Source: Corynebacterium pseudotuberculosis (GTDB lineage Bacteria > Actinomycetota > Actinomycetes > Mycobacteriales > Mycobacteriaceae). Taken from it: a stretch of 64,000 nt of DNA. Under the pieces are notes generated by a model. It did not search any database, was not told where the DNA came from, and saw nothing but the letters and a program-made list of their open reading frames with translations. Below are positions 35,215 to 44,859 of the stretch, in pieces. Position numbers and translations under genes: made by a program. The first letter of the stretch is position 1, and each line of letters begins with the position of its first letter. The stretch is from contig NZ_CP021251.1 in the NCBI RefSeq assembly GCF_002155265.1, forward strand, positions 1,488,001 through 1,552,000. The letters run 5' to 3'.

Positions 35215-35385
35215 TTTCAACCTCTTTCCTTTATCCACCGTGGGGCAGGCTAATCAAAGTTCGTGGCGAGTTCTCCTACATAAATCTATATGGATTCTGT
35301 CGAACTTGCAGGTTTGGGCTAAATAGCATGCGTAGGGGTGTCAGCCGTGCGCACTAATAATAGTATATCAGGATTGGTTGATGTA

Positions 35386-35410
35386 AATAAATTGAAAAAT
35401 TCAATTTATT
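35386..35410. promoter_or_regulatory. AT-rich 25-bp palindrome upstream of dtxR
   Basis: AATAAATTGAA (35386-35396) and TTCAATTTATT (35400-35410) form a perfect 11-bp inverted repeat with a three-base loop. It lies about 170 bp before dtxR and 12 bp from the sigB terminator. Its short loop and lack of GC suggest a protein operator rather than an RNA terminator. Confidence 0.55.
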
Positions 35411-35421
35411 AGAGGAAAGTG

Positions 35422-35465
35422 AAAACTCCCTTGATGTGAAAGATTTCCTGATACAAGGGAGTTTT
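35422..35465 (-). terminator. Terminator of sigB
   Basis: AAAACTCCCTTG (35422-35433) pairs perfectly with CAAGGGAGTTTT (35454-35465), loop 20 bases. On the minus strand it ends in GTTTTC. It is just past the sigB stop. Confidence 0.9.
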
Positions 35466-35477
35466 ATGGTGGTGAAA

Positions 35478-36467
35478 TTAGATCGCGTAGGCGCGGAGTT
35501 TGTCTGCGCGGGCGCCATCGCGAAGCTTAGTCATGACTTCACGCTCGATTTGACGCACACGCTCGCGAGATAAACCGAATTGTCGGCCAATTTGATCAAG
35601 AGTTCGGGGTACCCCATCGTCTAAGCCATAACGCATTCTGATCACGTCTTGTTCACGTCGCTCAAGTGTATCCAGGACTGAACGGATGTCAGAGTGTCGC
35701 AAGGAAGCGACGACTGCGGATTCGGCATCGGTTGCTTCGGAGTCTTCAATAAAATCGCCCAAAGGGGCTTCTTCATCGGCGCCGACTGGCATGTCTAAGC
35801 TAACCGGGTCGCGAGATTGGCGTAGAAGAATCTCGATCTTAGACTCGTCAATTCCGGATTCTTCCGCGAGTTCCTCATTTGTAGCTTCTCTGCCAAGATG
35901 CTGGTACATTTCGCGTTTGATTCGTGAAAGCTTGTTTACCTGTTCTACAAGATGAACAGGAAGCCGGATGGTCCGAGACTGATCTGCCATGCCTCGCGTG
36001 ATTGCCTGTCTGATCCACCAGGTTGCGTAGGTGGAAAATTTGAATCCCTTGGAATAATCAAATTTTTCCATGGCTCGGATAAGCCCAAGATTGCCTTCCT
36101 GAATGAGATCAAGAAGCGGCATGCCACGGCCTGTATAACGCTTAGCTAGAGACACGACAAGGCGAAGATTCGCCTCTAAAAGATGAGCTCGGGCTTTGCG
36201 TCCGTCTTTAACTAAGACTTTAAGATCACGCTTCATTGCGCGCGTTAGTGGTTCTTCTGAGTCCTCTAGAAGATGTGCGGCATAAAGACCTACCTCAATG
36301 GTTTGGGCTAGCTCCACTTCATCTTCTGCGGACAGCAAAGCGGTTTTACCGATTCCGTTGAGATAAACGCGGACGAGGTCTGCAGAGGGATTATCATTGG
36401 TTTGCCCACGGCGACTTCCACGGTCAATCAACTCCTGAGCTAGTTCTTGGCTGGATGATTCTGTCAT
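35478..36467 (-). CDS. sigB: RNA polymerase sigma factor SigB
   Basis: SigB is the non-essential primary-like sigma factor of Corynebacterium, active in transition phase and stress. All conserved regions are present: region 1.2/2 with [43 protein letters not shown] and [28 protein letters not shown], region 3, and region 4.2 with [28 protein letters not shown]. The N-terminal region 1.1 is missing, unlike in SigA at 41961, which separates the two. A GAGGAGG at 36473-36479 is five bases before the ATG at 36467 and two before 36470, so 36467 is preferred. It stands just upstream of dtxR in the usual corynebacterial order. Confidence 0.97.
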   Translation of the reverse strand: MTESSSQELAQELIDRGSRRGQTNDNPSADLVRVYLNGIGKTALLSAEDEVELAQTIEVGLYAAHLLEDSEEPLTRAMKRDLKVLVKDGRKARAHLLEANLRLVVSLAKRYTGRGMPLLDLIQEGNLGLIRAMEKFDYSKGFKFSTYATWWIRQAITRGMADQSRTIRLPVHLVEQVNKLSRIKREMYQHLGREATNEELAEESGIDESKIEILLRQSRDPVSLDMPVGADEEAPLGDFIEDSEATDAESAVVASLRHSDIRSVLDTLERREQDVIRMRYGLDDGVPRTLDQIGRQFGLSRERVRQIEREVMTKLRDGARADKLRAYAI

Positions 36468-36605
36468 CATGACCTCCTCAAGTCGGCGCTTCTATGGAAC
36501 TCAACGGAAAACCTTCTCAGAAAGTTCCCGTTTTCCTTCAATGAATTAACTTGGGGTTATCTTTCAGCCCCGAAAGCGTGCAATTAGGTAACCTTTTTGG
36601 GTAAA

Positions 36606-37040
36606 TCAACAATCCACTATCACAGTGAAAGGTCCTTGGTTAACAGAGGCAACCTCCATCGTTGCCCCAAATTGGCCTTCCTCCACGTGTATTCCGCGTT
36701 GCTTTAATGCTGCAGCAATTTTTTCAATGATGGGTTCTGCTTCTTTTCCAGGAGCTGCTTCCACCCATGAAGGTCGCCGGCCTTTAGCAGTAGCTCCCAT
36801 GAGCGTGAACTGGCTAATTAGAAGAACAGGAGCATTTGCGTCGGAAACACTCTTTTCTCCTTCGAGGATGCGAAGCTCCGCAATTTTTCGGGCCATTGTC
36901 TTCCATGCATCAGGGGCGTCGTTTCTTCCTACACCTACTAGTGCGAGTATCCCTCCTGTATTTGGAGCGTCAATGCTGCCCACGATGTGGCCGTCTACGG
37001 AGACGGATGCCGAACTTACTCTTATGAGAACTGCGCGCAT
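36606..37040 (-). CDS. dtd: D-aminoacyl-tRNA deacylase
   Basis: Dtd hydrolyses D-amino acids, and glycine, mischarged on tRNA. The 144-residue protein begins [17 protein letters not shown]. It carries the [17 protein letters not shown] active-site motif and the C-terminal [11 protein letters not shown] motif (Gly-cisPro pair and NxGPxT). The length is standard. The start ATG at 37040 overlaps the region right after the methyltransferase stop at 37045, four bases apart, so the two genes on the minus strand are probably co-transcribed. sigB lies downstream on the same strand with about 135 bp between. Confidence 0.95.
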   Translation of the reverse strand: MRAVLIRVSSASVSVDGHIVGSIDAPNTGGILALVGVGRNDAPDAWKTMARKIAELRILEGEKSVSDANAPVLLISQFTLMGATAKGRRPSWVEAAPGKEAEPIIEKIAAALKQRGIHVEEGQFGATMEVASVNQGPFTVIVDC

Positions 37041-37044
37041 TTAA

Positions 37045-38571
37045 TTACCAACCGGTTGTGATATCTGCGGGGAGGATGATCCCATGCTGGATGAGAGCGA
37101 CGATTGGTTGGATGAGCTCCGTATAGAGGGAATCCTCCTCAAGGCCATTGCTAAAAGCATAAAGTTCTGCGACTTCGCGTAGAGACAGTCCCGCTGGATG
37201 TAATCCGGCGATAATAGCAGCAATATGCTGATCCACCTCGTGGCTAAAGCGTAAACCATCGGTTCGGGTTAAACGAAGCACCGTCGATGCAAAACCCATG
37301 CCTGCTTGTATATCAGTAGTAGAAATATCTTCTTTGGCTACACCAGGGCGCAAATAATACTGCGCATCTAAAATGGCCTCCGCGTCTTTATTTCGAAGCC
37401 ATTCCATTCTTACAAAATGCTCTTGAATCTCATCTCCGACATAGGAATCGATGGGGTGAGAAACATGTTCAAAGACGACCTCAGAAGGGAGGTGATCGTC
37501 GATACGCTTCACTGCGACGAAACGAAAACCTATCGCGGTGACCTGGGCATGTTCAAAATGCTGTAGCCAGTGTTGCGTACGTTGTGCACCTTCGTTGCTG
37601 CGGGGGTCTATCGACTCGTCTCTTAACCACGTATTGATGTAATCGATGCTATCTACGGTGTCTCGTTGAATGAACCACGCCGATACGCCCGTTTCTGGAA
37701 TCCACGACGCGACGCGTGCAGGAACAGATTCTTCTTCACGATACGCCCAAGATCCCAAGGCATGAAGGCAGCCTTGCTCTTTGAGATGGTCGATTCCTTT
37801 TCTGACAACATATTCGGTTGCGCCGTCTAAATCGAGACCAGAATCTCGATAAACATGCCCTATTTCTGGAGGTCCGACAACAAAAGGTGGGTTGGCTACG
37901 ATTCGATCAAATTTTTCGCCGGCCACTGGGTCAAACCAGGAACCAGAGCGTATCTCGAGTGGTACCTTATTCGCCGCACTGTTGGCTTCGGCGAAATCCA
38001 GAGCACGATCATGAATATCAGTAGCAATGATCGTGTGTGCATGAGGTGCTTGTCCCAGGGCTTGGATGCCGGAACCCGAGCCAAGGTCGAGCAATGTGTG
38101 AACGGGTGTGCGCGGCGTTGCAGATAGCAACGACAAGCTGGCTGCGCCAATGCCCAGGACATGGTCTTTTCCTGGAATGTGATTTGCAACCAGAGATGCA
38201 TCCAAGTCGGAAAAAATCCAGATCAGCCGGCCATCGATGAGGGTGCTACGGATGTCAAATCCAATGGTGACTAAGGAGTTCTTCTCTTGCGCCATGCCGA
38301 GCGTTAAAAGAGTTTCTACGATCTGCGGGGTAAGAACCCTATCAAGTTGCTGCCTAGCTACTTCAGTATGTACTAGAAAAGCACGTATCAGAATGGCTAG
38401 CGGTTCTGCCTCCCTATTGCGCAGCGTGTAGAGAATCGATGCGGGCTCGCCTCGGGCTATAGAAGAATAAGCCGCAGGTCCTAAGTATTCTTGCAGCGTG
38501 GCAGGCGTGAATCCTTCTTTTTCAAGTATTTGGACAAGACGAGGCGAGACCTCAGTGAGCGCACTACGCAT
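37045..38571 (-). CDS. SAM-dependent methyltransferase (Rv2707-neighbour/DUF7059-DUF7782 type)
   Basis: This 508-residue protein has a central Rossmann methyltransferase domain: motif I LLDLGSGSGIQALG, and IVANPPFVVGP, an NPPF motif as in enzymes that methylate amide or exocyclic nitrogens (PrmC, RsmC, HemK types). Flanking N- and C-terminal domains are specific to actinobacteria. The substrate is unknown; an rRNA or ribosomal-protein target is plausible from the NPPF motif but not shown. The ATG at 38571 (MRSALTEVSP) is preferred over the frame start at 38649, which would add a hydrophobic stretch without support. It is followed four bases later by dtd. Confidence 0.85.
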   Translation of the reverse strand: MRSALTEVSPRLVQILEKEGFTPATLQEYLGPAAYSSIARGEPASILYTLRNREAEPLAILIRAFLVHTEVARQQLDRVLTPQIVETLLTLGMAQEKNSLVTIGFDIRSTLIDGRLIWIFSDLDASLVANHIPGKDHVLGIGAASLSLLSATPRTPVHTLLDLGSGSGIQALGQAPHAHTIIATDIHDRALDFAEANSAANKVPLEIRSGSWFDPVAGEKFDRIVANPPFVVGPPEIGHVYRDSGLDLDGATEYVVRKGIDHLKEQGCLHALGSWAYREEESVPARVASWIPETGVSAWFIQRDTVDSIDYINTWLRDESIDPRSNEGAQRTQHWLQHFEHAQVTAIGFRFVAVKRIDDHLPSEVVFEHVSHPIDSYVGDEIQEHFVRMEWLRNKDAEAILDAQYYLRPGVAKEDISTTDIQAGMGFASTVLRLTRTDGLRFSHEVDQHIAAIIAGLHPAGLSLREVAELYAFSNGLEEDSLYTELIQPIVALIQHGIILPADITTGW

Positions 38572-38719
38572 ATATGGAGTAGGTCTTTCTATGAATCGGC
38601 ATGGGAAAACGTGGGTGAAACACTGTAGAAACCGTAACAGGTTAAACAACGGAAGCTAAAGAGGGAAGCATGACGACGTCTGCCGCCCTCTGTCTAGCTC
38701 AATGTTGTGCGCTCAACCA

Positions 38720-39226
38720 CTAGGTTGGATTCTGTGGGATATTATCGTCTGCTTCATCTGCGTTAATAACCACAGGTTGATTTGTAGTTGAGGAGGGGGC
38801 GGAAAGCCGTTTTTGATTGTCGTAGGCGGCTTTCAAATAGAGCTCTTGCTCTCGAGCCGCAGCAGGTTTGTATACGGTGGGCGCGCGAGGGTCTCTTTTC
38901 TCTCCCACACCATTGGCAATAACTACGGCGATCCAGGGGAGGGGCACACAAATGATAAAAAGAATCACTGATAAAACCATGTTGTGCATCCAGATGTAGG
39001 CAGCCATGGCGGCGAGTAGAAAAGGAATCCTTAGCGCTTGGATCCAGGAGTAGACAACTTCGCGATGATGCCGATCTTCTGATGGGCTTTTCTTAGCGTC
39101 GGTGATTAATTCCACACGATGGCCCGTGAGGCGGCGTAGGACACGGGCCTTTCGGCTTAGATTGAGTTCGGCTACCTCAGTATCAGCAAGATTATGTTCG
39201 TTGTGGTCTCCTTGATGCTGCTGCAT
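38720..39226 (-). CDS. DUF3099 membrane protein
   Basis: This 168-residue protein contains the DUF3099 pattern ELITDAKKSPSEDRHHREVVYSWIQALRIPFLL, with two transmembrane segments (about RIPFLLAAMAAYIWMH and MVLSVILFIICVPLPWIAVVIANG). A hydrophilic tail follows (AAAREQELYLKAAYDNQKR). Members are conserved in actinobacteria next to DUF3039 and have unknown function. The neighbour at 39286 is a DUF3039 gene transcribed in the opposite direction, with only about 60 bp between, so a shared promoter zone is likely. Confidence 0.88.
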   Translation of the reverse strand: MQQHQGDHNEHNLADTEVAELNLSRKARVLRRLTGHRVELITDAKKSPSEDRHHREVVYSWIQALRIPFLLAAMAAYIWMHNMVLSVILFIICVPLPWIAVVIANGVGEKRDPRAPTVYKPAAAREQELYLKAAYDNQKRLSAPSSTTNQPVVINADEADDNIPQNPT

Positions 39227-39285
39227 AACCTCCTAGGGTAGACCCACGTAGCCGAGACCACACATCGTGGTGCAATATAGGTGGA

Positions 39286-39525
39286 GTGAGTACGAGCACG
39301 CAGACTATCGAACGTCCAGACATCAGAGAAGATAATCTTACTGGTGATGACACCCCGAAGTTTTTCCATTACGTGAAAAAGGATCAGATCGTCGATTCTG
39401 CAATTTCAGGAAAAATGGTTGTCGCTCTGTGTGGGGAGACTTTCCCCGTGACCAAACAAGCCAAGCCCGGGTCACCGGTATGCCCAGATTGTGAACGTAT
39501 TTATAGAGGTCTACGTAAAAAGTGA
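39286..39525 (+). CDS. DUF3039 zinc-ribbon-like protein
   Basis: This short protein of 79 residues has four cysteines, with CGETFPV and CPDCERIY forming probable halves of a zinc ribbon. This is the DUF3039 family, conserved in actinobacteria, function unknown. The start is a GTG at 39286. The stop overlaps the helicase start by four bases (GTGA), so the two are translationally coupled, a conserved pairing that suggests the small protein works with or helps regulate the helicase. That is inference from position. Confidence 0.9.
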   Translation: MSTSTQTIERPDIREDNLTGDDTPKFFHYVKKDQIVDSAISGKMVVALCGETFPVTKQAKPGSPVCPDCERIYRGLRKK

Positions 39526-41231
39526 AAAGCGACCTACGCGCCTGGCAGCGCAAGGCGCTTACTAAATATTTGATGAAAGGCCCGCGGGATTTTCTTGCTG
39601 TAGCCACGCCTGGAGCCGGTAAAACTACTTTTGCTCTGAGAGTTGCCACAGAACTAAAAGAAAGCCGTACGGTCGACCGGATTATCGTGGTGGTTCCTAC
39701 CGAGCACTTGAAGGTGCAGTGGGCGCAGTCGGCGGCACGAGTGGGGTTGTCCTTAGACCCCTACTTTAAAAACTCCGATGCGGTCAATCCCCAATACGAT
39801 GGCATTGTGGTGACTTATGCACAGGTTGCTATGCACCCGTTTAAACATCATGCCGTGTCTACGGCAAAGCGCTCCCTGGTTATCATGGATGAGATTCACC
39901 ACGGTGGCGATGCCAAAAGCTGGGGGGATGGAATCCGCGATGCTTATGGCGACGTGGAACGTCGATTAGCTTTGACTGGAACCCCCTTCCGGTCAGATGA
40001 TTCTACGATTCCGTTTGTGCGCTATGAAGAGGATGGTGAAGGCCACCTCGTATCTCAGTCGGATCACACGTATGGTTACTCGGATGCGTTGGCGGATGGT
40101 GTGGTGCGTCCTGTGGTATTCCTGGCCTATTCTGGGGAGGCTCGTTGGCGCACAAACGCCGGGGAGGAGTTTGCTGCGCGTCTGGGGGAGCCTTTGAGCC
40201 CAGAGCAAACAGCGCGCGCATGGAAAACAGCTCTAGACCCTAGGGGGGACTGGATACCTGCGGTGCTACAGGCCGCGCATACGCGGTTATTGCAGTTGCG
40301 TAAACATATCCCCGATGCTGGTGGACTTGTGATCGCTACGGATAAAACGACGGCGCGTGCCTATGCCAAGATTTTGGAGAGTTTGTCCTCCACACCAGTC
40401 ACTGTGGTGTTATCTGATGAGGCGGGGGCGTCGCAGCGCATTGAAGACTTCAATGGTTCTACTGATGAATGGATGGTAGCAGTGCGCATGGTTTCTGAGG
40501 GCGTAGATGTCCCTCGGCTTGCCGTCGGCGTGTATGCAACATCCGCATCTACTCCATTATTCTTTGCGCAGGCAATTGGGCGTTTTGTGCGATCCCGTAG
40601 GAAAGGCGAGACCGCGTCGGTTTTTCTTCCTTCAGTTCCCGTACTACTTGATTTAGCGGCAAAGCTGGAAAACTCGCGTGACCATGTTTTAGGGAAGCCA
40701 GATAGGCCCAGCGAAGGCTGGGATGATGAGCTATTAGCTCAAGCTAATAAAGAGGAGACCGAGAAGGACGATCTTCCTAGTTATGAGTCGCTGGGTGCGG
40801 ACGCGGAACTGGATTCACTGATCTATGATGGTTCATCCTATGGGACAGGCACCTTTGCGGGCTCAGATGAAGAGGCTGATTACCTGGGACTCCCGGGGCT
40901 TCTAGACGCCGACCAGATGCGAGCGCTACTCCGAAAGCGTCAGACTGAGCAACTCGATGCGAGGGATGCTGAAGCGAAGCAACGCGAAAAACTCGAGAAT
41001 AGCGTTAAGGTAACGCAGCAGCAGTCGGAACCTGCAGGAGACATTGCGAGCGTTGAGATTCCTCGGCTTCGCAAAGAACTAAATGCACTGGTTTCAGTAA
41101 CGGCTTCACGTACTGGCAGACCCCATGGAGCTATTCACACTGAAGTGAGGAAAAAATGTGGTGGTCCTCCTACCGCAATGTGCTCGGCCGAACAGCTTCA
41201 GACGCGTATCGACTATTTGCGGCGCTGGTAA
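39522..41231 (+). CDS. DEAD/DEAH-box helicase (superfamily 2), DUF3039-linked
   Basis: This 569-residue SF2 helicase is of the type that follows DUF3039 in actinobacteria. Walker A is TPGAGKTTFALRVA. Motif II is a DEIH variant in IMDEIHHGGDAKSWG. Motif III is LTGTPFRSD. The C-terminal helicase domain shows SEGVDVPRL and AQAIGRFVRSR. It resembles helicases of type III restriction and DNA-repair enzymes, and lacks the nuclease domain of restriction enzymes in the sequence I can see. Substrate and role are unknown. The GTG start at 39522 overlaps the DUF3039 stop. The acidic tail after residue 400 is charged and repetitive. Confidence 0.9.
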   Translation: MKSDLRAWQRKALTKYLMKGPRDFLAVATPGAGKTTFALRVATELKESRTVDRIIVVVPTEHLKVQWAQSAARVGLSLDPYFKNSDAVNPQYDGIVVTYAQVAMHPFKHHAVSTAKRSLVIMDEIHHGGDAKSWGDGIRDAYGDVERRLALTGTPFRSDDSTIPFVRYEEDGEGHLVSQSDHTYGYSDALADGVVRPVVFLAYSGEARWRTNAGEEFAARLGEPLSPEQTARAWKTALDPRGDWIPAVLQAAHTRLLQLRKHIPDAGGLVIATDKTTARAYAKILESLSSTPVTVVLSDEAGASQRIEDFNGSTDEWMVAVRMVSEGVDVPRLAVGVYATSASTPLFFAQAIGRFVRSRRKGETASVFLPSVPVLLDLAAKLENSRDHVLGKPDRPSEGWDDELLAQANKEETEKDDLPSYESLGADAELDSLIYDGSSYGTGTFAGSDEEADYLGLPGLLDADQMRALLRKRQTEQLDARDAEAKQREKLENSVKVTQQQSEPAGDIASVEIPRLRKELNALVSVTASRTGRPHGAIHTEVRKKCGGPPTAMCSAEQLQTRIDYLRRW

Positions 41232-41375
41232 AAATCAGGTGAGCCACGTAGCTATTCCTCCGAATGTTACGAACTTCTAACTTTAATTGAAAAAGAAACA
41301 CTATTATTGCGAAAATAATTGCTCCGATAGGCATAATAGAGTTTACAAGTATGCCCATTTACGCGGAAGGACGTT

Positions 41376-41897
41376 ATGACCACTCCGAAGAACCCTTATG
41401 GCAACAATGAAAATGATTTTGGTAGCGGGTTATCGCAACCGAACTCAATGCCTGCATATCCTGGAACTGGGAATACAGAAGGGGCTTATGGCCAAGATTC
41501 CTTCAACGGAATGAGCTGTAACAATCAAGAATATGGTGCAGTAGTTCCGGTGAACAATACTATCGCTTATTGGGCGCTGGGTTTTGCTGTTGTTTCTATT
41601 CTTGCTGTTCTCAGCATTGTCGGCCTTGTTTTTGCTTTTATTCCAGCACTTATTGCTCTTGTTCTAGCAATTATTGCGTTGGTGAAAGCTCGTAAGATGC
41701 CTTTAGGTGCGAAAACGCATAAAGGTATGTCTATTGTCTCACTGGTTCTCAGCGTACTGGTTATCCTTGCTTCGCTGGTGGGCACTCTGATTCTAGGGGC
41801 TTTTGTTGTAGACACGGCGGGGAACTGCGTTAATCTTCCTCAAGAAGAGCAACAGAAGTGCATTGAGTCCGAGCTGAGCAAAAAGTTTAATAACTAA
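41376..41897 (+). CDS. DUF4190-like membrane protein
   Basis: This 173-residue protein has a Gly/Asn/Pro-rich hydrophilic N-terminus of about 60 residues. Two hydrophobic segments follow (ALGFAVVSILAVLSIVGLVFAFIPALIALVLAIIALV and GMSIVSLVLSVLVILASLVGTLILGAF). They are linked by a basic KARKMPLGAKTHKG loop, a pattern typical of DUF4190. The extracytoplasmic end contains two cysteines (GNCVNLP and QKCIES). Function unknown; members are common small membrane proteins in Corynebacteriales. An AAGGA precedes the ATG at 41376. It is convergent with sigA and they share a very stable hairpin terminator. Confidence 0.8.
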   Translation: MTTPKNPYGNNENDFGSGLSQPNSMPAYPGTGNTEGAYGQDSFNGMSCNNQEYGAVVPVNNTIAYWALGFAVVSILAVLSIVGLVFAFIPALIALVLAIIALVKARKMPLGAKTHKGMSIVSLVLSVLVILASLVGTLILGAFVVDTAGNCVNLPQEEQQKCIESELSKKFNN

Positions 41898-41900
41898 GTA

Positions 41901-41943
41901 AATGTGTGGGCCCCTCCCAACTGGGAGGGGCCCACACATTTAC
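41901..41943. terminator. Bidirectional terminator between the DUF4190-like gene and sigA
   Basis: A 19-bp perfect stem (41901-41919 with 41922-41940) contains GGGCCCCTCCC. It has a nominal two-base loop and ends in ATTTACC on the plus strand. Confidence 0.92.
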
Positions 41944-41960
41944 CTTGTAGCTATGACTAG

Positions 41961-43514
41961 TTAATCAAGGTAATCACGGAGAACCTGGGAACGCGAAGGG
42001 TGCCGTAGCTTGGACATAGTCTTAGACTCGATCTGGCGGATACGCTCACGGGTAACTCCATAAACCTGGCCGATCTCATCGAGAGTTCGGGGCATGCCAT
42101 CGGTGAGGCCAAAACGGAGTTTGACCACGCCGGCTTCGCGCTCTGAGAGGGTGTGGAGAACATCCTGCAGCTGGTCTTGCAGTAACGTAAAGGAAACTGC
42201 GTCAACAGCGATAACTGCCTCGGAATCCTCGATAAAGTCACCAAGCTGACTGTCGCCTTCGTCGCCGATAGTCTGATCGAGAGAGATCGGTTCGCGCGCA
42301 TATTGTTGGATCTCGAGAACCTTTTCCTCGGTGATATCCATTTCCTTGGCCAGCTCTTGCGGAGTGGGCTCGCGTCCCAAATCCTGGAGCAGCTCACGCT
42401 GGATTCTACCCAGCTTGTTGATGACCTCTACCATATGGACAGGAATACGGATGGTTCGGGCTTGATCTGCCATTGCGCGGGTAATGGCTTGTCGGATCCA
42501 CCAGGTAGCATACGTGGAGAACTTGTATCCCTTGGTGTAATCGAACTTTTCCACTGCGCGGATAAGTCCAAGGTTGCCCTCTTGGATTAAGTCCAAGAAA
42601 GCCATACCGCGACCGGTATAACGCTTAGCTAAAGAAACCACGAGGCGCAGGTTGGCTTCTAACAAATGATTCTTAGCCTTACGCCCATCGCGAGCGATAG
42701 CGCGGAGATCGCGTTTAACTGCAGGCGTTAGCTTTGCTTCCTTATCGCCGTTGTTAAAAGCCTCTTCCATCTGCTCCATGCGGTAAGTGGCATAAAGACC
42801 CGCCTCAATACGCTTAGCTAGGGAGACTTCTTGCTCTGCATTAAGGAGAGCAACTTTACCGATCTGCTTCAGATAAGCGCGCACCGAGTCTGCAGAAGCT
42901 GTAAGCTCGGCATCTTTACGTGCCTGGCGTAATGCCGCGGACTCATCCTCGTCCCAGACAGAAGACCCCTCGTCTTCCTCGTCTTCCTCAGATTCCTCTG
43001 AGGTGTCTTCCTCATCGTCATCGTCGAGGACCGATACGAGGTCGTCTTCTTCATCATGAAGATCATCCTCTGCGTCACTGAGAGGATCGTAATCGTCGGC
43101 GTCGTCAGCTTCGAGATCATCTTCATCGGTAACTTCCAATTCAGGAGAAATCTCTACTGGCTCTTTGACCTTGGATGCACGTTGAGGTGCTTTCTTGGCT
43201 ACCTTTTTAGCGGTTTTCTTAGCCGCTTTTTTCACGGGAGCAGAATCCTTCAACTCGACAGAATCCGGTTCGATGGATGACGCGGTGGAGGATTCAGCTT
43301 CAATACCGCCGACGGGACCCACTGTTGTGGATACCGGCTCAGCTTTGCGCGGAGCAGCTTTCCGAGCGACCTTGCGGGCCGTCTTCTTTGCCGCAACTTT
43401 CTTTGCCGTCTTCTTTACGGCAGGGACGGCTGCTTCACTGGCAGAAACGCCAGAGAGACTAGTGCCGTTAGCGCGTGCCGTTGCGGAAGATTCTGAATTA
43501 TCAGTGGCTGCCAC
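41961..43514 (-). CDS. sigA: Principal RNA polymerase sigma factor SigA (RpoD)
   Basis: This is the vegetative sigma-70 factor. It has 517 residues, with a long N-terminal extension: Lys/Ala repeats ([24 protein letters not shown]; second block [18 protein letters not shown]) followed by a strongly acidic region ([18 protein letters not shown]). Regions 1.2-4.2 then run from [21 protein letters not shown] to the C-terminal [30 protein letters not shown]. The core elements ([40 protein letters not shown]) are canonical. Acidic region 1.1 blocks free sigma from DNA in the family. It is convergent with the DUF4190-like gene and distant from ppgK. Confidence 0.98.
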   Translation of the reverse strand: MAATDNSESSATARANGTSLSGVSASEAAVPAVKKTAKKVAAKKTARKVARKAAPRKAEPVSTTVGPVGGIEAESSTASSIEPDSVELKDSAPVKKAAKKTAKKVAKKAPQRASKVKEPVEISPELEVTDEDDLEADDADDYDPLSDAEDDLHDEEDDLVSVLDDDDEEDTSEESEEDEEDEGSSVWDEDESAALRQARKDAELTASADSVRAYLKQIGKVALLNAEQEVSLAKRIEAGLYATYRMEQMEEAFNNGDKEAKLTPAVKRDLRAIARDGRKAKNHLLEANLRLVVSLAKRYTGRGMAFLDLIQEGNLGLIRAVEKFDYTKGYKFSTYATWWIRQAITRAMADQARTIRIPVHMVEVINKLGRIQRELLQDLGREPTPQELAKEMDITEEKVLEIQQYAREPISLDQTIGDEGDSQLGDFIEDSEAVIAVDAVSFTLLQDQLQDVLHTLSEREAGVVKLRFGLTDGMPRTLDEIGQVYGVTRERIRQIESKTMSKLRHPSRSQVLRDYLD

Positions 43515-43882
43515 GTACGCCCTTTCGATTGGATGAGTGAGTTTCCTCGTAAAAAGATCTATGCCAACTAAGACTTGGAGAACAAAGTTGTCTTATCAGT
43601 CTAAGAGTGTTAGACCCGATGGAAGCTTTAACGTCAAAAACCTCATTATTGTTCCCCTGCCTAACATGTGCACTTGAATAAAGCGCAACAGGCGGAAGGA
43701 CGCAGAGAGAACTGGAAGGTCGGACGAGGAAGTTCCCAGGCATTTTACTAATTACGACTTGGACAAAGCGCCATTATAAAACATTTAAGGAGATTGCGGG
43801 GGTTTGAGGGGGCGTTACTTGTAAAAAGCAACGGATTTTAGGAGTAACGTCCCCTCTAGAATTCGGTGAGTTTTGTGATGCG
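43515..43882. other. Intergenic region between sigA and ppgK
   Basis: This 368-bp stretch includes the sigA promoter zone near 43515-43740 and an inverted repeat near ppgK. I see no ORF or RNA gene. Confidence 0.5.
43806..43856 (-). terminator. Terminator downstream of ppgK
   Basis: GAGGGGGCGTTACT (43806-43819) pairs with AGTAACGTCCCCTC (43843-43856), one G-T pair. It sits just past the ppgK stop; the tail is weak. Confidence 0.7.
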
Positions 43883-44635
43883 CTAAGGCCTGATATTTTG
43901 GTCTGCCGCCATTGCTGCTCCTACGATACCTGCGGTATTACGTAGTTTTGCAGGTATGACGGGCGTATCGATAGTGAGTTTGGGTACCCATTTATCAGCT
44001 TTGCGTGAGATACCACCGCCTACGATAAAAACGTCTGGCCAAAAAAGTCGTTCGTATTCGCTGAGGACTTTAGAAACGCGCTTGGCCCATTTGGAATAGC
44101 TCAACTCATCGCGATCTTTTGCTGCAGATGAAGCTAGATGCTCGGCTTCCTTTCCCTCTACGATCATGTGCCCTAACTCGGTGTTGGGGAATAAGACCCC
44201 GTTGATAAAGAAAGCGGAACCGATCCCAGTGCCTAGAGTGAGCAAAATGGCGGAACCACGTCGAGCTTGATCTTCTCCGAAGGCTACCTCGGCGATGCCC
44301 GCCGCATCGGCGTCGTTAAGCACTGCGATGTTACGCCCGCCCAGGGTCTTGGTAAATAATTTTTGAACATCAACATTGATCCATGATTGGTCAATGTTGG
44401 CGGCAGAAAGTGCTACTTGATTCCGGATTACGGAAGGCAGCGTTATTCCGACGGGTCCTTCCCATTCGGCCTCTGCAACAATGCGAGAAATCGTTTGGGC
44501 GACCGCTTCGGGGGTGGCAGGCTTGGGGGTTAAAATTTTGATCCGATCTCCGACAAAATCACCGGTATCCAGATCAACGCGGGCACCTTTAATCCCAGAT
44601 CCGCCAACATCAATGCCAAAGCCAATTCGTGTCAT
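43883..44635 (-). CDS. ppgK: Polyphosphate glucokinase
   Basis: PpgK phosphorylates glucose with polyphosphate (or ATP), supplying PTS-independent glucose phosphorylation in Corynebacteriales. It is a ROK/hexokinase-fold protein: the N-terminal phosphate loop [19 protein letters not shown], catalytic Asp in [37 protein letters not shown] and [14 protein letters not shown]. The ATG at 44635 gives 250 residues, the family size. The frame is also open to 44686 but the upstream segment lacks homology. It is divergent from the inositol-phosphatase gene, in the same order as in mycobacteria (suhB, ppgK, sigA). Confidence 0.96.
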   Translation of the reverse strand: MTRIGFGIDVGGSGIKGARVDLDTGDFVGDRIKILTPKPATPEAVAQTISRIVAEAEWEGPVGITLPSVIRNQVALSAANIDQSWINVDVQKLFTKTLGGRNIAVLNDADAAGIAEVAFGEDQARRGSAILLTLGTGIGSAFFINGVLFPNTELGHMIVEGKEAEHLASSAAKDRDELSYSKWAKRVSKVLSEYERLFWPDVFIVGGGISRKADKWVPKLTIDTPVIPAKLRNTAGIVGAAMAADQNIRP

Positions 44636-44859
44636 GAACTTGAGCTTACTGAATGGCACGCGGCTACGAGCACAATTGCAGCTCATTTACGTTTCTAGCG
44701 ATATAAATAACGTAAATATCACGATGGCGGACCGAAGCTAAAATGTATGGGAGACTTGTGTCCCCGTTTGGCCGTCGTACTGCATAATTTAAGGGAAGAA
44801 GTGAAAAGGCCGGGTAAATAGTTGTGGTTAAAGATGCCACTTTCTCGATTTAAGGACAG

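Noticed and set aside
41170..41358. Small minus-strand frame of 62 residues with a hydrophobic helix (MPIGAIIFAIIVFLFQL)
   Set aside because: No purine-rich ribosome-binding site precedes it, it overlaps the end of the helicase gene on the other strand, and the DNA is AT-rich, which gives hydrophobic codons by chance.
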